Virus record (IMG/VR): IMGVR_UViG_3300019776_000231
Location: 1-27,153 of that record
Reading direction: 5' to 3' (one strand)
Length of the DNA: 27,153 nucleotides
Origin: a virus
The notes below the pieces were generated by a model. It saw only the letters and a program-made list of their open reading frames with translations, was not told the origin of the DNA and did no database searches. Below are positions 1 through 8,420 of this stretch, piece by piece. Positions within the stretch are counted from its first letter, which is position 1. Every line of letters starts with the position of its first letter. The position numbers and the translations under genes were made by a program.

Positions 1-98
1 TGATTACCTGAAATTGCAATAGGTATAATATTAGCATCATCAACCGCACCCGGCAACGCTGCAAAATCCTTTAAATAAACTCCATTTATAACCGGCAT
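1..98 (-). CDS. Partial phage structural protein, N-terminus only
   Basis: An ATG at 98..96 opens a frame that runs off the window edge, giving about 32 residues that begin MPVINGVYLKDFAALPGAV. It starts 5 bases after the stop of the preceding tail gene, in the same orientation, and so continues the tail operon. I do not recognise the family firmly. Position after the tail hub and tube-like genes suggests a tail-tip, fibre or other virion protein. The visible part has no signal peptide or membrane segment. Function is inferred from position only. Confidence 0.5.
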   Translation of the reverse strand, partial: MPVINGVYLKDFAALPGAVDDANIIPIAISGN

Positions 99-103
99 AT
101 ATT

Positions 104-559
104 TTAATTTACAAGTACATATTCATCACCACCATTATCAACATAAGTATCAACATCGGATGCCCAAACATAGAATATTTGATTTGCGTCAATTATAGCA
201 CCGTAACCTGTGATAGTTCCTGCAAATTTAATAAAATCATCTGACGTTCCTGTAATCTCCAAATTCTCCAAAAACCCTTCACCTGCATCGCCTTCATTCG
301 TATCTAAATTTATCATAGACCAATCCATCATTGTTCTTGACCTACCTAATAGCTTTAAATCATCCCACCCTATAATACTACTGTCAATCGTATAAACTGC
401 CTCAAAATTTACTGAATACGAATGAAGTTGACCTAATTGCTTTTGCCCCATTTCCTCAGTACTTTTGCAAGTCTTTAAAAAACTGATTGATTCACTCAGG
501 CTATTTGTGATTAAACAACCCACCGGAACATCATTAATATATAGCATTAAATTAGTCAT
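104..559 (-). CDS. Tail-tube-like protein, paralog 2
   Basis: This 151-residue protein is clearly homologous to its upstream neighbour at 552..896. Shared blocks include MLYIND.PVGCL near the start, ISF..TCK, QLG.L..YS, GEGF.ENLE and DFIK..GTITGY. More distantly it resembles the main tail tube protein at 5290..5760, which shares MLYI, a YS...FE.V block and F..F.GT. It has about 35 extra C-terminal residues, rich in Asp, Tyr and Val, absent from the shorter copy. The start overlaps the upstream stop by 8 bases. A second Met at codon 5 aligns with the paralog start and could be the true one. The role is unproven: a tail-tube-fold protein in the tail tip, or a second tube or decoration subunit. 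Confidence 0.7.
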   Translation of the reverse strand: MTNLMLYINDVPVGCLITNSLSESISFLKTCKSTEEMGQKQLGQLHSYSVNFEAVYTIDSSIIGWDDLKLLGRSRTMMDWSMINLDTNEGDAGEGFLENLEITGTSDDFIKFAGTITGYGAIIDANQIFYVWASDVDTYVDNGGDEYVLVN

Positions 560-896
560 AGCCTGTAATCGTTCCGCTAAATTTTATAAAATCTTTCACC
601 TCACCAATCAACTCTAAATTTTCAATAAATCCCTCACCGTTTTCACCTTCAATGCTATCGCCTGTAATTTCCCAATTTACTTTTATTCTTTCAAGCGATT
701 TTAAGCCTGTCCAAGACATTATAGTATTATCGGTAGTCATTACGCCTTCAAATGGAATTGAATACGTATATAGCCTTCCTAATTGCGTCTGTGAACCTTC
801 TGTCGTTGTCTTGCACGTACCGATAAAGCTAATCTGCTCAGACCTGCTTACCGAACTCAAACAACCTACCGGCATATCATTAATATATAGCATCAT
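552..896 (-). CDS. Tail-tube-like protein, paralog 1
   Basis: This 114-residue protein starts with an ATGA overlap on the stop of the 662-residue tail protein. It aligns with the protein at 104..559 over nearly its whole length and more weakly with the main tail tube protein at 5290..5760. The shared pattern is MLYI near the N-terminus, a conserved Cys in PVGCL or PVACL, a Ser-rich stretch, and YSIPFEGV or YEIPFEGV about 50 to 65 residues in. I infer a tail-tube-type beta-barrel. Its location after the hub gene, not next to the tape measure and chaperone genes, argues against it being the principal tube protein. A tail-tip ring, adaptor or minor tube subunit is likelier. Confidence 0.7.
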   Translation of the reverse strand: MMLYINDMPVGCLSSVSRSEQISFIGTCKTTTEGSQTQLGRLYTYSIPFEGVMTTDNTIMSWTGLKSLERIKVNWEITGDSIEGENGEGFIENLELIGEVKDFIKFSGTITGYD

Positions 897-2881
897 GGCT
901 GACCTTTTACTGTTACTTTTGTTGTTTGTCCATAGTCAGGCGTTTTTAAATAATCCATTGCAATTTCCTCATTTACAATCCTGCCTAAAACTGCCTTGCA
1001 GATATTCTGTTGCAAATCATAGTTAAGGCTTAAATTCATAAAGTACCCTGTAATTGAATTAATTGTCCATCTGGTTACCGGATTAAAATACCCAAAAATA
1101 GAACCCTCAAACCTAACAAATGGTCCTGCATATAACCTTTGTTTTTCTTCTACTGCTATTCTTAAAAACTCTTTATTTACCTCATAAGGTTCTGCCAAAA
1201 TTGATTCACTTATTCCACGTCTTACCCATCTTTCTGTTAATGTTGTTTGATCGTCCTGATATATTGCACCTACATACATAAAGTTAGGACTATCACCATT
1301 AAATACGTCAACTGTTTCAGGTACAAAAGTAAACTTTCCTGTTTGAGTTGCAGTATGTAGTTCACCGACTAAATCGCCAAAGTCAATAAAAACAAAAGCC
1401 GATATTCGAGTATAAACAATATCGTTAACCGTTCCGGAAGGTGCTAATATTCTAAATGTAACATTTCCACTAATAGGTACTGCATTGGTAATTATTGTTT
1501 CCGTTCCTCCTGTTCCAACTGCTGATCTAATTTGATAATAATTTATTCCCGGTTCTGTTGGTGTAATTGCCCAACTTCCATCCGCTTGTAAATAATGAGT
1601 GCTTAACCCATCATATAAGCTAATAACAAAGTTCATATCCGTACCAAATAAAGGATCAGGATTTTCATACTCTATTACAAATTTTAACCTTTCCGCTATC
1701 GTTGGATTTAAAGTAACTGCAATAAGATTATTGTTTTCGTAGTAATTCGTTAATGTGGGATAAGTTCCACCATCAGAGTAAAATATCACGCCTCCTGTTG
1801 GGTATAATCCAGCATACATAGTCCCTGTTTTTGTATAACCGGGAATCGTTACGCTATCGCAAGGACCTATCGGATCGCCTCCGCAACTTTGACCAGCACC
1901 AGATAAATTTGGGTTTGCTAATTTTTCATCAGTATTTTCTAATTTACCGTATTTATAAGACATAGACGCATTTTTATACGGCCTATCAATCATCTTCATT
2001 TGGTCCGTATTGATGTGAAAATAAGGCGCTAAAACTAAACCCTCACTTTCACCTCCTAAAGTTGCATTTAAAGCACTTGTATATGTAGGTTGGTCATAAA
2101 CCCTTTGCCCATCTAAATACTTTCTAAATACTAATGCACCTGATAAAGCTAATTCCGTTGGTCTGTAAATATACCACTCCCCTTCACTTTGAATCATCAC
2201 CGCAGTCCACTCCTCTAAAATAGATTTTAAAACCTCCTCACAATTCATCGGAGTGTATTGGTCGTCTTTTAGATACCGTTCAGCATTTACATAAGACAAT
2301 TCTAAAGGGTCGTAACTATCGCCTTGTGTCATGCTTGTTTCATAAATATTAACACAAGTATTTAACACTAATGATGGTGCATCTAATCTTACTAAACACG
2401 CATCTATCACTTCAATAAAACTTTGCTTACCTAAATAGAAATTCCCATCATTTTGTACATAAGATAGGTTTTTTAATAAACCTAATCCATCAACTGCATT
2501 TACTGAAATCGGATAAGGTGCAAAAGTAAACGCCTCTTGACATCCATCCGGGATAATAAACCCTGACCAAATTAAACTACCATTCCTAAATATCTCTACT
2601 AAAAACTCTCTTTCATTTTCAGTGTATAAATCCTCTAATTGAAAGTCCTCAGTTGCTATTAGGTTTAACGTCGCCTCAGAACCTATTATAGGCTCTAATT
2701 TATTAGATGAAGTATTCTGATAATTAATCTGGATAGGATTTTGTTGAGCCTGAATTTCCAATGTTTCACCTTCATAATCTAACTGTAAAATGTCACAAGC
2801 ATAATCATCAGGTGTACCGTTTTCAATACGGGTATCTCTGTCAGCGTAAAAAGTAAAAAAGTATTTAAGGTTGTATGCCAT
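893..2881 (-). CDS. Large tail protein, distal-tail/baseplate-hub-like
   Basis: This is a 662-residue protein directly after the tape measure gene; its ATG overlaps that gene's stop as TAATG. In siphophages this position holds Dit or Tal/hub proteins, which connect tube, tape measure and receptor-binding parts. The N-terminal 140 or so residues look beta-rich and include EPIIGSEATLNL, NGSLIWSGFI and an AVDGLGLLK block, a pattern I associate with gp27/hub-like N-terminal domains in Bacteroidota phages. The remainder is long and beta-rich with aromatic and Thr/Gly-rich stretches, and I see no enzymatic motif. No signal peptide or membrane span is present. The hub/Dit call rests mainly on order, size and this N-terminal pattern. 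A fused Dit-Tal protein is an alternative. Confidence 0.6.
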   Translation of the reverse strand: MAYNLKYFFTFYADRDTRIENGTPDDYACDILQLDYEGETLEIQAQQNPIQINYQNTSSNKLEPIIGSEATLNLIATEDFQLEDLYTENEREFLVEIFRNGSLIWSGFIIPDGCQEAFTFAPYPISVNAVDGLGLLKNLSYVQNDGNFYLGKQSFIEVIDACLVRLDAPSLVLNTCVNIYETSMTQGDSYDPLELSYVNAERYLKDDQYTPMNCEEVLKSILEEWTAVMIQSEGEWYIYRPTELALSGALVFRKYLDGQRVYDQPTYTSALNATLGGESEGLVLAPYFHINTDQMKMIDRPYKNASMSYKYGKLENTDEKLANPNLSGAGQSCGGDPIGPCDSVTIPGYTKTGTMYAGLYPTGGVIFYSDGGTYPTLTNYYENNNLIAVTLNPTIAERLKFVIEYENPDPLFGTDMNFVISLYDGLSTHYLQADGSWAITPTEPGINYYQIRSAVGTGGTETIITNAVPISGNVTFRILAPSGTVNDIVYTRISAFVFIDFGDLVGELHTATQTGKFTFVPETVDVFNGDSPNFMYVGAIYQDDQTTLTERWVRRGISESILAEPYEVNKEFLRIAVEEKQRLYAGPFVRFEGSIFGYFNPVTRWTINSITGYFMNLSLNYDLQQNICKAVLGRIVNEEIAMDYLKTPDYGQTTKVTVKGQP

Positions 2882-4641
2882 TATGGTCCGAATCTTTGAA
2901 GTTTAGCACCTGCTCTATTTAATACACCAATTAAGTTAGTCCCTGAAATCTCAAATACTACACGACCACCGCCAAAGTCCTGAGATGAACCTGCGGCACT
3001 TGTGCTGATTGTTGATGATGCTTGTGGTGTAGGTGCTTGTTGTTTCTTTTTAAATAATGATGCTATACCTGCAACTGCAGCGACTCCGGCTAAGATAGGT
3101 AATAATGCGCCACCAGAGGCAACTGTTCCTGTGCCAATAGCACCTGCCGTTCCGCCACCAAGCGCAGCACCTGTGCCTAAAAATCCTCCTGTACTTGCTG
3201 CAATTGATGCAATCGTAGGTGTTGCTTTTTTGCTTCCTTTCAATAATCCAAAAAACCCTGCTAATAAACCACCACCTTTTTCAGTTTTACCACCTGCTGA
3301 TCCTAATAATTTTAAAACTTCCTGAGTTGCCTCATTAGCTAAAACTGATATAAATGTCGATTTAATTGCCTGACCTAATGCAGAAAATGATAAATTTCCA
3401 TTCATTAACAAATCATCAAAGAATGTTTTAAACGATGATCCTAATTGTGGTAATAAATCAAATTTAATATTATCCTGTAATATCTGAAATGGTGTATAAA
3501 GTTCTTTACCAATATTATCAGGTGTAAATCCTTTGCCTCCAAATAGAGTACTAATGTCTAATAAAGGCGCACCACTTGTTAATGATTTTGCAATCTCTTT
3601 TTTACCTGTTTCTGCTATACCTTTAAAATCATTAACAAGCGCAAAAAACCTTCTTTTTTCTTTATCTGTCTCTACCTTATCATTAAATAAATTACCCGTT
3701 TCAGCTTCTTGCGTTCTTAATTGCTTTAAAAGATTGTTATAAATATTTATCTCATCCCCTGCTTCTTTAAATGCTTTAGCTTGATTTTCTATTCCGTCCT
3801 GTAAAACAACAAAGTTTTTTATCCCTACTGCCCCTAATGCGACTCCAACAACTTTACTAAATGTAGATGCTTGTTCTGTTGCCGTTTTTGTTGTTGCCTC
3901 TAATTGTTTAACAAATGCCTCACCTAATAACTTCTCAGCAGCTTGTATTTTAGCCTTTCTTAATAATGATTGACTTAATAAATCAATAGCTTTGGCAGCC
4001 TTTTCACTTCCAACCGTTTCTAAAGTCAAGAAATTTAATTGCTCAGGATATTCTGCCTTAACCGCTTTTAAAGCCTCTAACCTTGCATCACGTGATAGTT
4101 TTTCATTTTTAGCAATGCTGATTAAACCTTCTAAAGTTGATATTTCTAATTTTGCATCTGCCTGAGTAGCAATTAATTCTTGATTATATTTTTTCTGAGT
4201 TTCTGTTGCATCGTCAACAACTCCAGATAAGTAATTTAAAGCACCTGCAACCTTTTCAGGATTTTGAGCCAATACAGTTAATGCAGAGGTTACTAATGAT
4301 ACTGCAAGGAGTAAACCACCGCCGCCAACTAATGAACTCGCCAAAGATTTTAATGCGCCACCTGTTGAACCCGATTCAGCTTTTAATCTTTGAAATGATT
4401 CAATTAATGGTGCAATGTTGTTTTGAATACCAATAAATCCAAAAGGAGCATCCTGAGCAACTCTGCCTAAATTCTGTAAAGCAAATGCCGCCTTATTTGA
4501 ACCATTAGAAACTGCACCACCTAATGTAGATGATGCTTTTGCCGCATCGTTTGCGAATTGATTTAATTTACTTTTTGCGCCTTGTAAATCCTTATCTAAC
4601 TTCCCTAAAGGCGCACCAATAGGTATCTCAATTCCTTGCAT
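2881..4641 (-). CDS. Tape measure protein
   Basis: This 586-residue protein sets tail length and would pass into the host at DNA ejection. Evidence is its position just after the G/GT chaperone genes, its size, a long mostly helical Ala/Lys/Gln-rich body, and hydrophobic segments. One lies around residues 100-125 (LVGGGGLLLAVSLVTSALTVLA). A Gly/Ala-rich hydrophobic block near the C-terminus is followed by a basic KKK and a Ser/Thr-rich tail. At the usual 0.15 nm per residue the tail would be about 88 nm, at the short end for siphophages. The gene overlaps the upstream T frame by 14 bases. I see no lysozyme or peptidase motif. Confidence 0.85.
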   Translation of the reverse strand: MQGIEIPIGAPLGKLDKDLQGAKSKLNQFANDAAKASSTLGGAVSNGSNKAAFALQNLGRVAQDAPFGFIGIQNNIAPLIESFQRLKAESGSTGGALKSLASSLVGGGGLLLAVSLVTSALTVLAQNPEKVAGALNYLSGVVDDATETQKKYNQELIATQADAKLEISTLEGLISIAKNEKLSRDARLEALKAVKAEYPEQLNFLTLETVGSEKAAKAIDLLSQSLLRKAKIQAAEKLLGEAFVKQLEATTKTATEQASTFSKVVGVALGAVGIKNFVVLQDGIENQAKAFKEAGDEINIYNNLLKQLRTQEAETGNLFNDKVETDKEKRRFFALVNDFKGIAETGKKEIAKSLTSGAPLLDISTLFGGKGFTPDNIGKELYTPFQILQDNIKFDLLPQLGSSFKTFFDDLLMNGNLSFSALGQAIKSTFISVLANEATQEVLKLLGSAGGKTEKGGGLLAGFFGLLKGSKKATPTIASIAASTGGFLGTGAALGGGTAGAIGTGTVASGGALLPILAGVAAVAGIASLFKKKQQAPTPQASSTISTSAAGSSQDFGGGRVVFEISGTNLIGVLNRAGAKLQRFGP

Positions 4642-4954
4642 TTTCCAAATATTTAAGCATTGCCTTATTCATTTGTTCTTTGATTTTATCCATGTCCTTA
4701 ATCACCTCATCTTGATAAATAAATGACATAAACTTTTTATAGGTTGGCATCCCTTTGTTTACATGAACTCTCATTCCGTTCCATGTTGCCCATCCAATAC
4801 GTTCCCACTCTTTTTTTTCTTTATTAAAAAAGCCTTGACATTTCAATATATATTGATTCCATGTCAAGGCGTAAAAGTCATCAGGCATTAAACCCATTTC
4901 TCCAAAAGCAAATGTCAATACATCCTTATTCCAATCTAACTTTCCGCTTTGCTT
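4628..4954 (-). CDS. Tail assembly chaperone, T part of a GT frameshift product
   Basis: This frame encodes the C-terminal half of the chaperone that coats the tape measure before tube polymerisation. It has no ATG near its beginning: the first near-cognate start is a TTG at 4918, and the frame stays open upstream through codons for KLDWNKDVL up to the A9 run at 4961..4953. It lies in the -1 frame relative to the G gene, as expected for programmed frameshifting in tail chaperones. The fused product would have about 112 G residues plus 108 residues from here, about 220 in all. The Trp/Tyr-rich sequence (LTWNQYILKCQGF, WATWNG) fits T-type domains. It overlaps the tape measure start by 14 bases. 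Confidence 0.75.
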   Translation of the reverse strand, partial: KQSGKLDWNKDVLTFAFGEMGLMPDDFYALTWNQYILKCQGFFNKEKKEWERIGWATWNGMRVHVNKGMPTYKKFMSFIYQDEVIKDMDKIKEQMNKAMLKYLENARN

Positions 4955-5289
4955 TTTTTTTGTTCGGTAGCCTCAGTATTTAAACCTAACACTCTGAAAA
5001 CTTCCTTTGATACTACCATAATCAACTCACCTCCAGAACCTCCGGCAGTATCAATCCACTCATGTACATCGAACTCAGTAAAGTTTACAATCTCTCCTTT
5101 CTTGATAATCGGATAAGTTGCTGCATGAAACATGAACATCCGCAGAAATGGCAGTAACTGCTTACCCAACAAATCAGATAAATCAGATACCGATGCATCA
5201 AAATGAGTTAAGGTTTGCTCTAAGGCATAATTGCCAAAGAAAAACTGCCTATCAACATCTCCGATTTTATACGTTAAATGTCCTTCCAT
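4936..5289 (-). CDS. Tail assembly chaperone, G part
   Basis: This 117-residue protein lies between the tail tube gene and the tape measure gene, the classical place of lambda gpG-like chaperones. It begins one base after the tail tube stop. The sequence is a mixed alpha/beta domain (HLTYKIGDVDRQFFFGNYALE at the start) ending in a polar EATEQKKSKAES tail encoded over the A9 slippery run. Most ribosomes would finish here to give G, and a minority would shift to make GT. Family assignment comes from gene order and the frameshift architecture more than from recognisable residues. Confidence 0.75.
   Translation of the reverse strand: MEGHLTYKIGDVDRQFFFGNYALEQTLTHFDASVSDLSDLLGKQLLPFLRMFMFHAATYPIIKKGEIVNFTEFDVHEWIDTAGGSGGELIMVVSKEVFRVLGLNTEATEQKKSKAES
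4953..4962 (-). other. Programmed -1 frameshift slippery site (C-A9)
   Basis: On the minus strand the G gene reads CAA AAA AAA AGC, so nine adenines precede the G stop by five codons. The T frame is exactly -1 of G. Its open stretch begins only after a TGA at 4975..4973, so the overlap with G is under 40 bases and contains no other slippery heptamer. A AAA AAA fits the X XXY YYZ rule. I did not identify a clear downstream pseudoknot. Confidence 0.75.
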
Positions 5290-5760
5290 TTAGTAACCAG
5301 GATAAGGATCAGTTTCAGTTATATCGCCATCTCCCAACAAAGTACCGGAGAACGTAATAAACTCACCTTCAGCACCCGTAATATCTAAAGCACTGAAATA
5401 TGCAGTACCATATTGAGCTGCAAAGTTAGGCTCTTCTGTTCCATCTGTTTTCAATAGTGCTATTTGATACTCTGTTAAGGTTTTTGCTCTTGCAATAGTC
5501 TTAATTGTGTCCCAAGATGCTTTAGCAGTATCACCACCTGCACCGCTTGTATCTGTAAATACACCTTCAAATGGAATCTCATATGAGTAAGTAGTTGGTT
5601 TTCTACGTGTCACACCTGGATCACATTTTGTTACGGTTTCTGCAAAATCCCAAGATTCTGAAAGTCCGTTTGAAGTCAAACAAGCTACCGGCTTCCACGC
5701 TCCTGCGTTGCGAATGTATAGCATGAATAAACTACCTGAATAAAATTGCTCGTCTGCCAT
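5290..5760 (-). CDS. Major tail tube protein
   Basis: This 156-residue protein sits between the tail terminator and the chaperone genes, as expected for the subunit that polymerises into the non-contractile tail tube. It resembles the TP901-1-like major tail protein family: a polar start, LFMLYIRNAG, then ESWDFAETVTKCDPG, YSYEIPFEGVF and a C-terminal ITFSGTLLGDG block. Residues from MLYI onward are shared with the two tube-like proteins at 552..896 and 104..559, but this copy has insertions (for example DTSGAGGDTA) that those lack. It starts with ATG one base from the preceding stop region. No signal or membrane segments are seen. Confidence 0.8.
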   Translation of the reverse strand: MADEQFYSGSLFMLYIRNAGAWKPVACLTSNGLSESWDFAETVTKCDPGVTRRKPTTYSYEIPFEGVFTDTSGAGGDTAKASWDTIKTIARAKTLTEYQIALLKTDGTEEPNFAAQYGTAYFSALDITGAEGEFITFSGTLLGDGDITETDPYPGY

Positions 5761-5761
5761 T

Positions 5762-6184
5762 TTAATTTCTATTTAATTTGTGTTGAAATATTAATATGTA
5801 TTGATAAATATTTTCGTTTTCCGTTTCTAAAATCACCTCTGTACTGCCTAACTGCATGGTTTCAACATTATGGAAGTCGGTCAATGTTATCCCATCTTCT
5901 TGAATCCTGCTTTGAATTTCCTCACCAATAGTATAAGCAAAAGTAATATCGCCTTCACCGTTTGGGTATCGTGTAACAATCTGCACTGTCATTGTGCAAT
6001 CATACCAATAACCGCATTTCGTTTGATTCTGTAATTTAGTCTGACTGCTCAAAATTACGTATTTTTTAGGTACGTTTTTTAACGGTGCTGACTTACTGTA
6101 AACAGGAACATTTAAAGTACCAAATGTCAATCCAGATAAGGCCGTTTTATAAGCATTTAATATATCTAAATTCGGATCTTTCAT
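5762..6184 (-). CDS. Tail terminator / tail completion protein
   Basis: This 140-residue protein lies between the HK97 gp10-like gene and the tail tube gene, where DUF3168/gpU-like tail terminators are usually encoded. These cap the tube and mediate joining to the head. The sequence fits loosely: an N-terminal helix (LDILNAYKTALSG), a conserved-looking VPVYSKSAP loop, a beta-rich middle (YVILSSQT, CTMTVQIVTRY) and a helical IGEEIQSRIQ segment. The assignment rests on order, size and this secondary-structure pattern, not on a diagnostic motif. A 13-base gap separates it from the preceding stop. Confidence 0.6.
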   Translation of the reverse strand: MKDPNLDILNAYKTALSGLTFGTLNVPVYSKSAPLKNVPKKYVILSSQTKLQNQTKCGYWYDCTMTVQIVTRYPNGEGDITFAYTIGEEIQSRIQEDGITLTDFHNVETMQLGSTEVILETENENIYQYILIFQHKLNRN

Positions 6185-6197
6185 TTCTCAAATATAA

Positions 6198-6641
6198 CTA
6201 TTTTTTATTATTATATTCCTTAGTTAATTTTTGAATTGCGGAGTTTAATCTTTTTGGGTATTCGGCTGCTTCCTCAATGTATGAGCTGGTCAGGAATGGC
6301 CTAGCTGGTAGGTTTATTTGTCTGATACCTTTACCTTTAAATTGTGCTGCTAATTCTTCAAATCCTTTAGGAATATATACTAAACCGCCTGTACCAAAAT
6401 TTACGTATGCTGCATAAGGTGCATTAGCGTAAATTAATGATCTGTTAATCTGAATAGTTGGTTTTGTGTAACCGATTGACTGCCTAAGCTGACCTAAATC
6501 AACAGGGCTTCTGCTTTGTGCCTTAGTACTTATATCTCTTGCAGTCATATCTGTAACCGCAACAGCATATCGCTTCCCATCCTCACCAAATGAATCTAAC
6601 TGCTTTAATAATTTACTAATATCAATTTTCGGAGTTTTCAT
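6198..6641 (-). CDS. HK97 gp10-like neck protein
   Basis: This 147-residue protein matches the HK97 gp10 family of neck/tail-completion proteins. It has the hallmark series A...SPVDLGQLRQSI (around residues 42-56), ANAPYAAYVNFGTGG, and a C-terminal LPARPFLTSSY block followed by a helix. These proteins act at the head-tail interface during assembly. The ATG overlaps the end of the head-closure gene by 20 bases, and the order closure protein, gp10, terminator, tube is typical of siphophages. The C-terminus is basic (YNNKK). Confidence 0.88.
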   Translation of the reverse strand: MKTPKIDISKLLKQLDSFGEDGKRYAVAVTDMTARDISTKAQSRSPVDLGQLRQSIGYTKPTIQINRSLIYANAPYAAYVNFGTGGLVYIPKGFEELAAQFKGKGIRQINLPARPFLTSSYIEEAAEYPKRLNSAIQKLTKEYNNKK

Positions 6642-6960
6642 CTGTAACCTTTGCTAAAATTTCATAATAGCGTCTGCGATCATCCATATCCCTAACCGAA
6701 TGAATAGTGTAATACCGATCAATATATAATATTCGCATATCCTTTGTAGGGCTAAAATCAGTCCTGTAACGGATAGTAAATTTTGTACCCTCAACTATTA
6801 CCTGCTCACCAGCTTCAAGCTGTCTGGACCCGTTCATAGGCTTTACATTTGCCCATGTTGTGAGTAATGAATCAAAGACAAAACTATAATCCCCGTAGGC
6901 ATCCTCTGTACTTGTCCAAGTACCAAACTGAATGCGCCTGTCTAATTTGCCCGGATCCAT
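6622..6960 (-). CDS. Head closure / head-tail adaptor protein (SPP1 gp16-like)
   Basis: The product is 112 residues from the chosen start. It begins MDPGKLDRRIQF and contains DAYGDYSFVFDSLLTTWANVKPMNGSR, then I.YRTDFSPTKDMRILYIDRYYTI. This is the standard pattern of the phage head-tail joining family (Pfam Phage_H_T_join): LDRRI.F, W..V....G, and a small beta-barrel with R....I..RY..I. I chose the ATG at 6960 because it forms a TAATG overlap with the upstream stop, the spacing used elsewhere here, and because family homology begins at this Met. The frame could extend to an ATG at 7017, but that adds 19 residues overlapping the connector gene. Confidence 0.85.
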   Translation of the reverse strand: MDPGKLDRRIQFGTWTSTEDAYGDYSFVFDSLLTTWANVKPMNGSRQLEAGEQVIVEGTKFTIRYRTDFSPTKDMRILYIDRYYTIHSVRDMDDRRRYYEILAKVTDENSEN

Positions 6961-7460
6961 TAGAATAAAGATACTCTCCTGTATGGAGAAAGTAAGTAAG
7001 TAATCGTAACAGGCCATTCAGCTTTTGGGTTTGCCCTATTTTCGTATAGATAGGTTAATAACTCCTTAATTGCAACCTGAATATCATCAGGGCATTCAGT
7101 ACCACCTTCATAATCCCATCCATAACCAGCAACAAATGTTAATGTCTGTAAACCATTATCATCTGATATGATGTCTGTAAACCATTGCTGCGCTTGCTCT
7201 GTAAATAATACGCTTTCTGCATCATCATTGGTTAAGTCCTCAATGCTGACCAATGGATATTCATAAATCCTGTAAAATCCATCAATATCGGTTTTGGCAG
7301 TTATAACACGCTGATATAAGATCTGCAATGTATATTGCTCAATCTGATTAACAGCTGCTTTGATTAAGGCCGATATAATGCCATCATCTTCCGTAAAATC
7401 CGAATCAACCCTTAGCCATAATTTAGCCTGTGAAAGAGTTACAACATTTAAAGCATCCAT
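6960..7460 (-). CDS. Head-tail connector protein (gp6-like)
   Basis: This 166-residue protein fits the gp6/gp15-like connector family (Phage_connect_1), which forms the ring under the portal. Seen features are an N-terminal VVTLSQAKLWLRVDSDFTEDDGI, where these proteins typically read L.e.K..LRid.d..DdalI, then an IKAAVNQIEQYT helix, a YEYPLVSIE segment, and a C-terminal helix ending in an Arg/aromatic tail (YLLSPYRRVSLF). It is the first virion gene after the glycosylation cassette, whose last gene ends 6 bases upstream. In most related phages it would directly follow the capsid gene, which is the main evidence that the cassette is an insertion. Confidence 0.83.
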   Translation of the reverse strand: MDALNVVTLSQAKLWLRVDSDFTEDDGIISALIKAAVNQIEQYTLQILYQRVITAKTDIDGFYRIYEYPLVSIEDLTNDDAESVLFTEQAQQWFTDIISDDNGLQTLTFVAGYGWDYEGGTECPDDIQVAIKELLTYLYENRANPKAEWPVTITYLLSPYRRVSLF

Positions 7461-7466
7461 TGTTTT

Positions 7467-8420
7467 CTATTTTAGTGCTAATTTATGAATTTTATTTAAC
7501 CATTTTGCAAACTCCGCCAAATCGTTTTCCGGAGTGAGTTCGTTTGCTCTGTCAATAGATGCCTGACTTTGCTTTTGATAATCAATATTTTCAATAGCCT
7601 TTACCCATTCATCTATGGAATTCCGATCTTTGATATAAATAGCATGATTGCCCATTGCATCCCGAAATCCCCCTATATCAGTAGCTATAACAGGAATTCC
7701 GCAACACATGGCTTCTACTTGAGCTTGTCCGTAGCTTTCATATTCGGATGGACTGATTAAGATTTTAGTTTCCTTTAAATATATCCGAATGTCGGTAGTC
7801 ATTGGAACGTATTTAATATTCTTAACAAACTTATCTTTTACCTGATGATAGTAACCGCCTTGCACTGCCATAAACTTATGCTTTGGCAATCGCTTTGCAA
7901 TTTCAATCAAGATCTTACCGCCTTTGTTTTCGTTGTGATTAATCAGGGTAATATATTCAGCATTTGAACGGTTTACATCATTAAACTCCTTTTGAAATAC
8001 GGGAGGAGGTAATATAAAGTATTCCTGATTGTATCTAAGCTCTTTGTAAGTGTTTTCACAATTGTAAACTACAAATACATTTTTCCTGATCGGAATCTGT
8101 GGATAGCCTGCATTATTGTGAGCAAATGATAAGACTTTTTTATTATGAACCTTTGCTTTATTCATTGCATAACCTGTACCGGATAGCTGACAAAATACAA
8201 CATCGGCCCAATTCCAGAGATTATTATTATCGTTTCGCCAATCATCTCTATTTTGTTTAAAAACCTCAATACCCTCATAGCTATAAGGCTCTGGGCAATG
8301 TGCAATACATTTTACCGAATAGCCAATGCTTAACAAGTATTTAGCAACCTTATGCAGATATATTTCAGATCCAGCCCGTTGGTGTGGTAAGTATATGCCG
8401 GGAGTTAGGAGGATGTTCAT
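7467..8420 (-). CDS. GT-B glycosyltransferase (GT4-like)
   Basis: The 317-residue product begins MNILLTPGIYLPHQRAGSEIY, the usual N-terminus of GT-B retaining glycosyltransferases that transfer sugar from nucleotide donors. The C-terminal donor domain has ISPSEYESYGQAQVEAMCCGIPVIATDIGG, with the E-x7-E type motif and the Gly-rich loop of the GT4 family. No signal peptide or membrane span is seen, so it is probably cytosolic. I prefer the ATG at 8420 over a GTG at 8456, because it overlaps the stop of a 30-residue ORF as ATGA and matches the family start. It is the last gene of the glycan cassette. Acceptor and donor cannot be told from sequence. Confidence 0.85.
   Translation of the reverse strand: MNILLTPGIYLPHQRAGSEIYLHKVAKYLLSIGYSVKCIAHCPEPYSYEGIEVFKQNRDDWRNDNNNLWNWADVVFCQLSGTGYAMNKAKVHNKKVLSFAHNNAGYPQIPIRKNVFVVYNCENTYKELRYNQEYFILPPPVFQKEFNDVNRSNAEYITLINHNENKGGKILIEIAKRLPKHKFMAVQGGYYHQVKDKFVKNIKYVPMTTDIRIYLKETKILISPSEYESYGQAQVEAMCCGIPVIATDIGGFRDAMGNHAIYIKDRNSIDEWVKAIENIDYQKQSQASIDRANELTPENDLAEFAKWLNKIHKLALK

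Noticed and set aside
652-1026. Open frames on the plus strand, such as 652-1026, 3002-3325, 4206-4436 and 23973-24239
   Set aside because: All lie fully inside well-supported minus-strand genes, have low-complexity or unnatural composition, and have no recognisable domains or operon context.
4916-4918. TTG 4918 as an independent start of the T protein
   Set aside because: The frame continues open upstream to the A9 slippery run in the -1 frame of G, which better explains expression.
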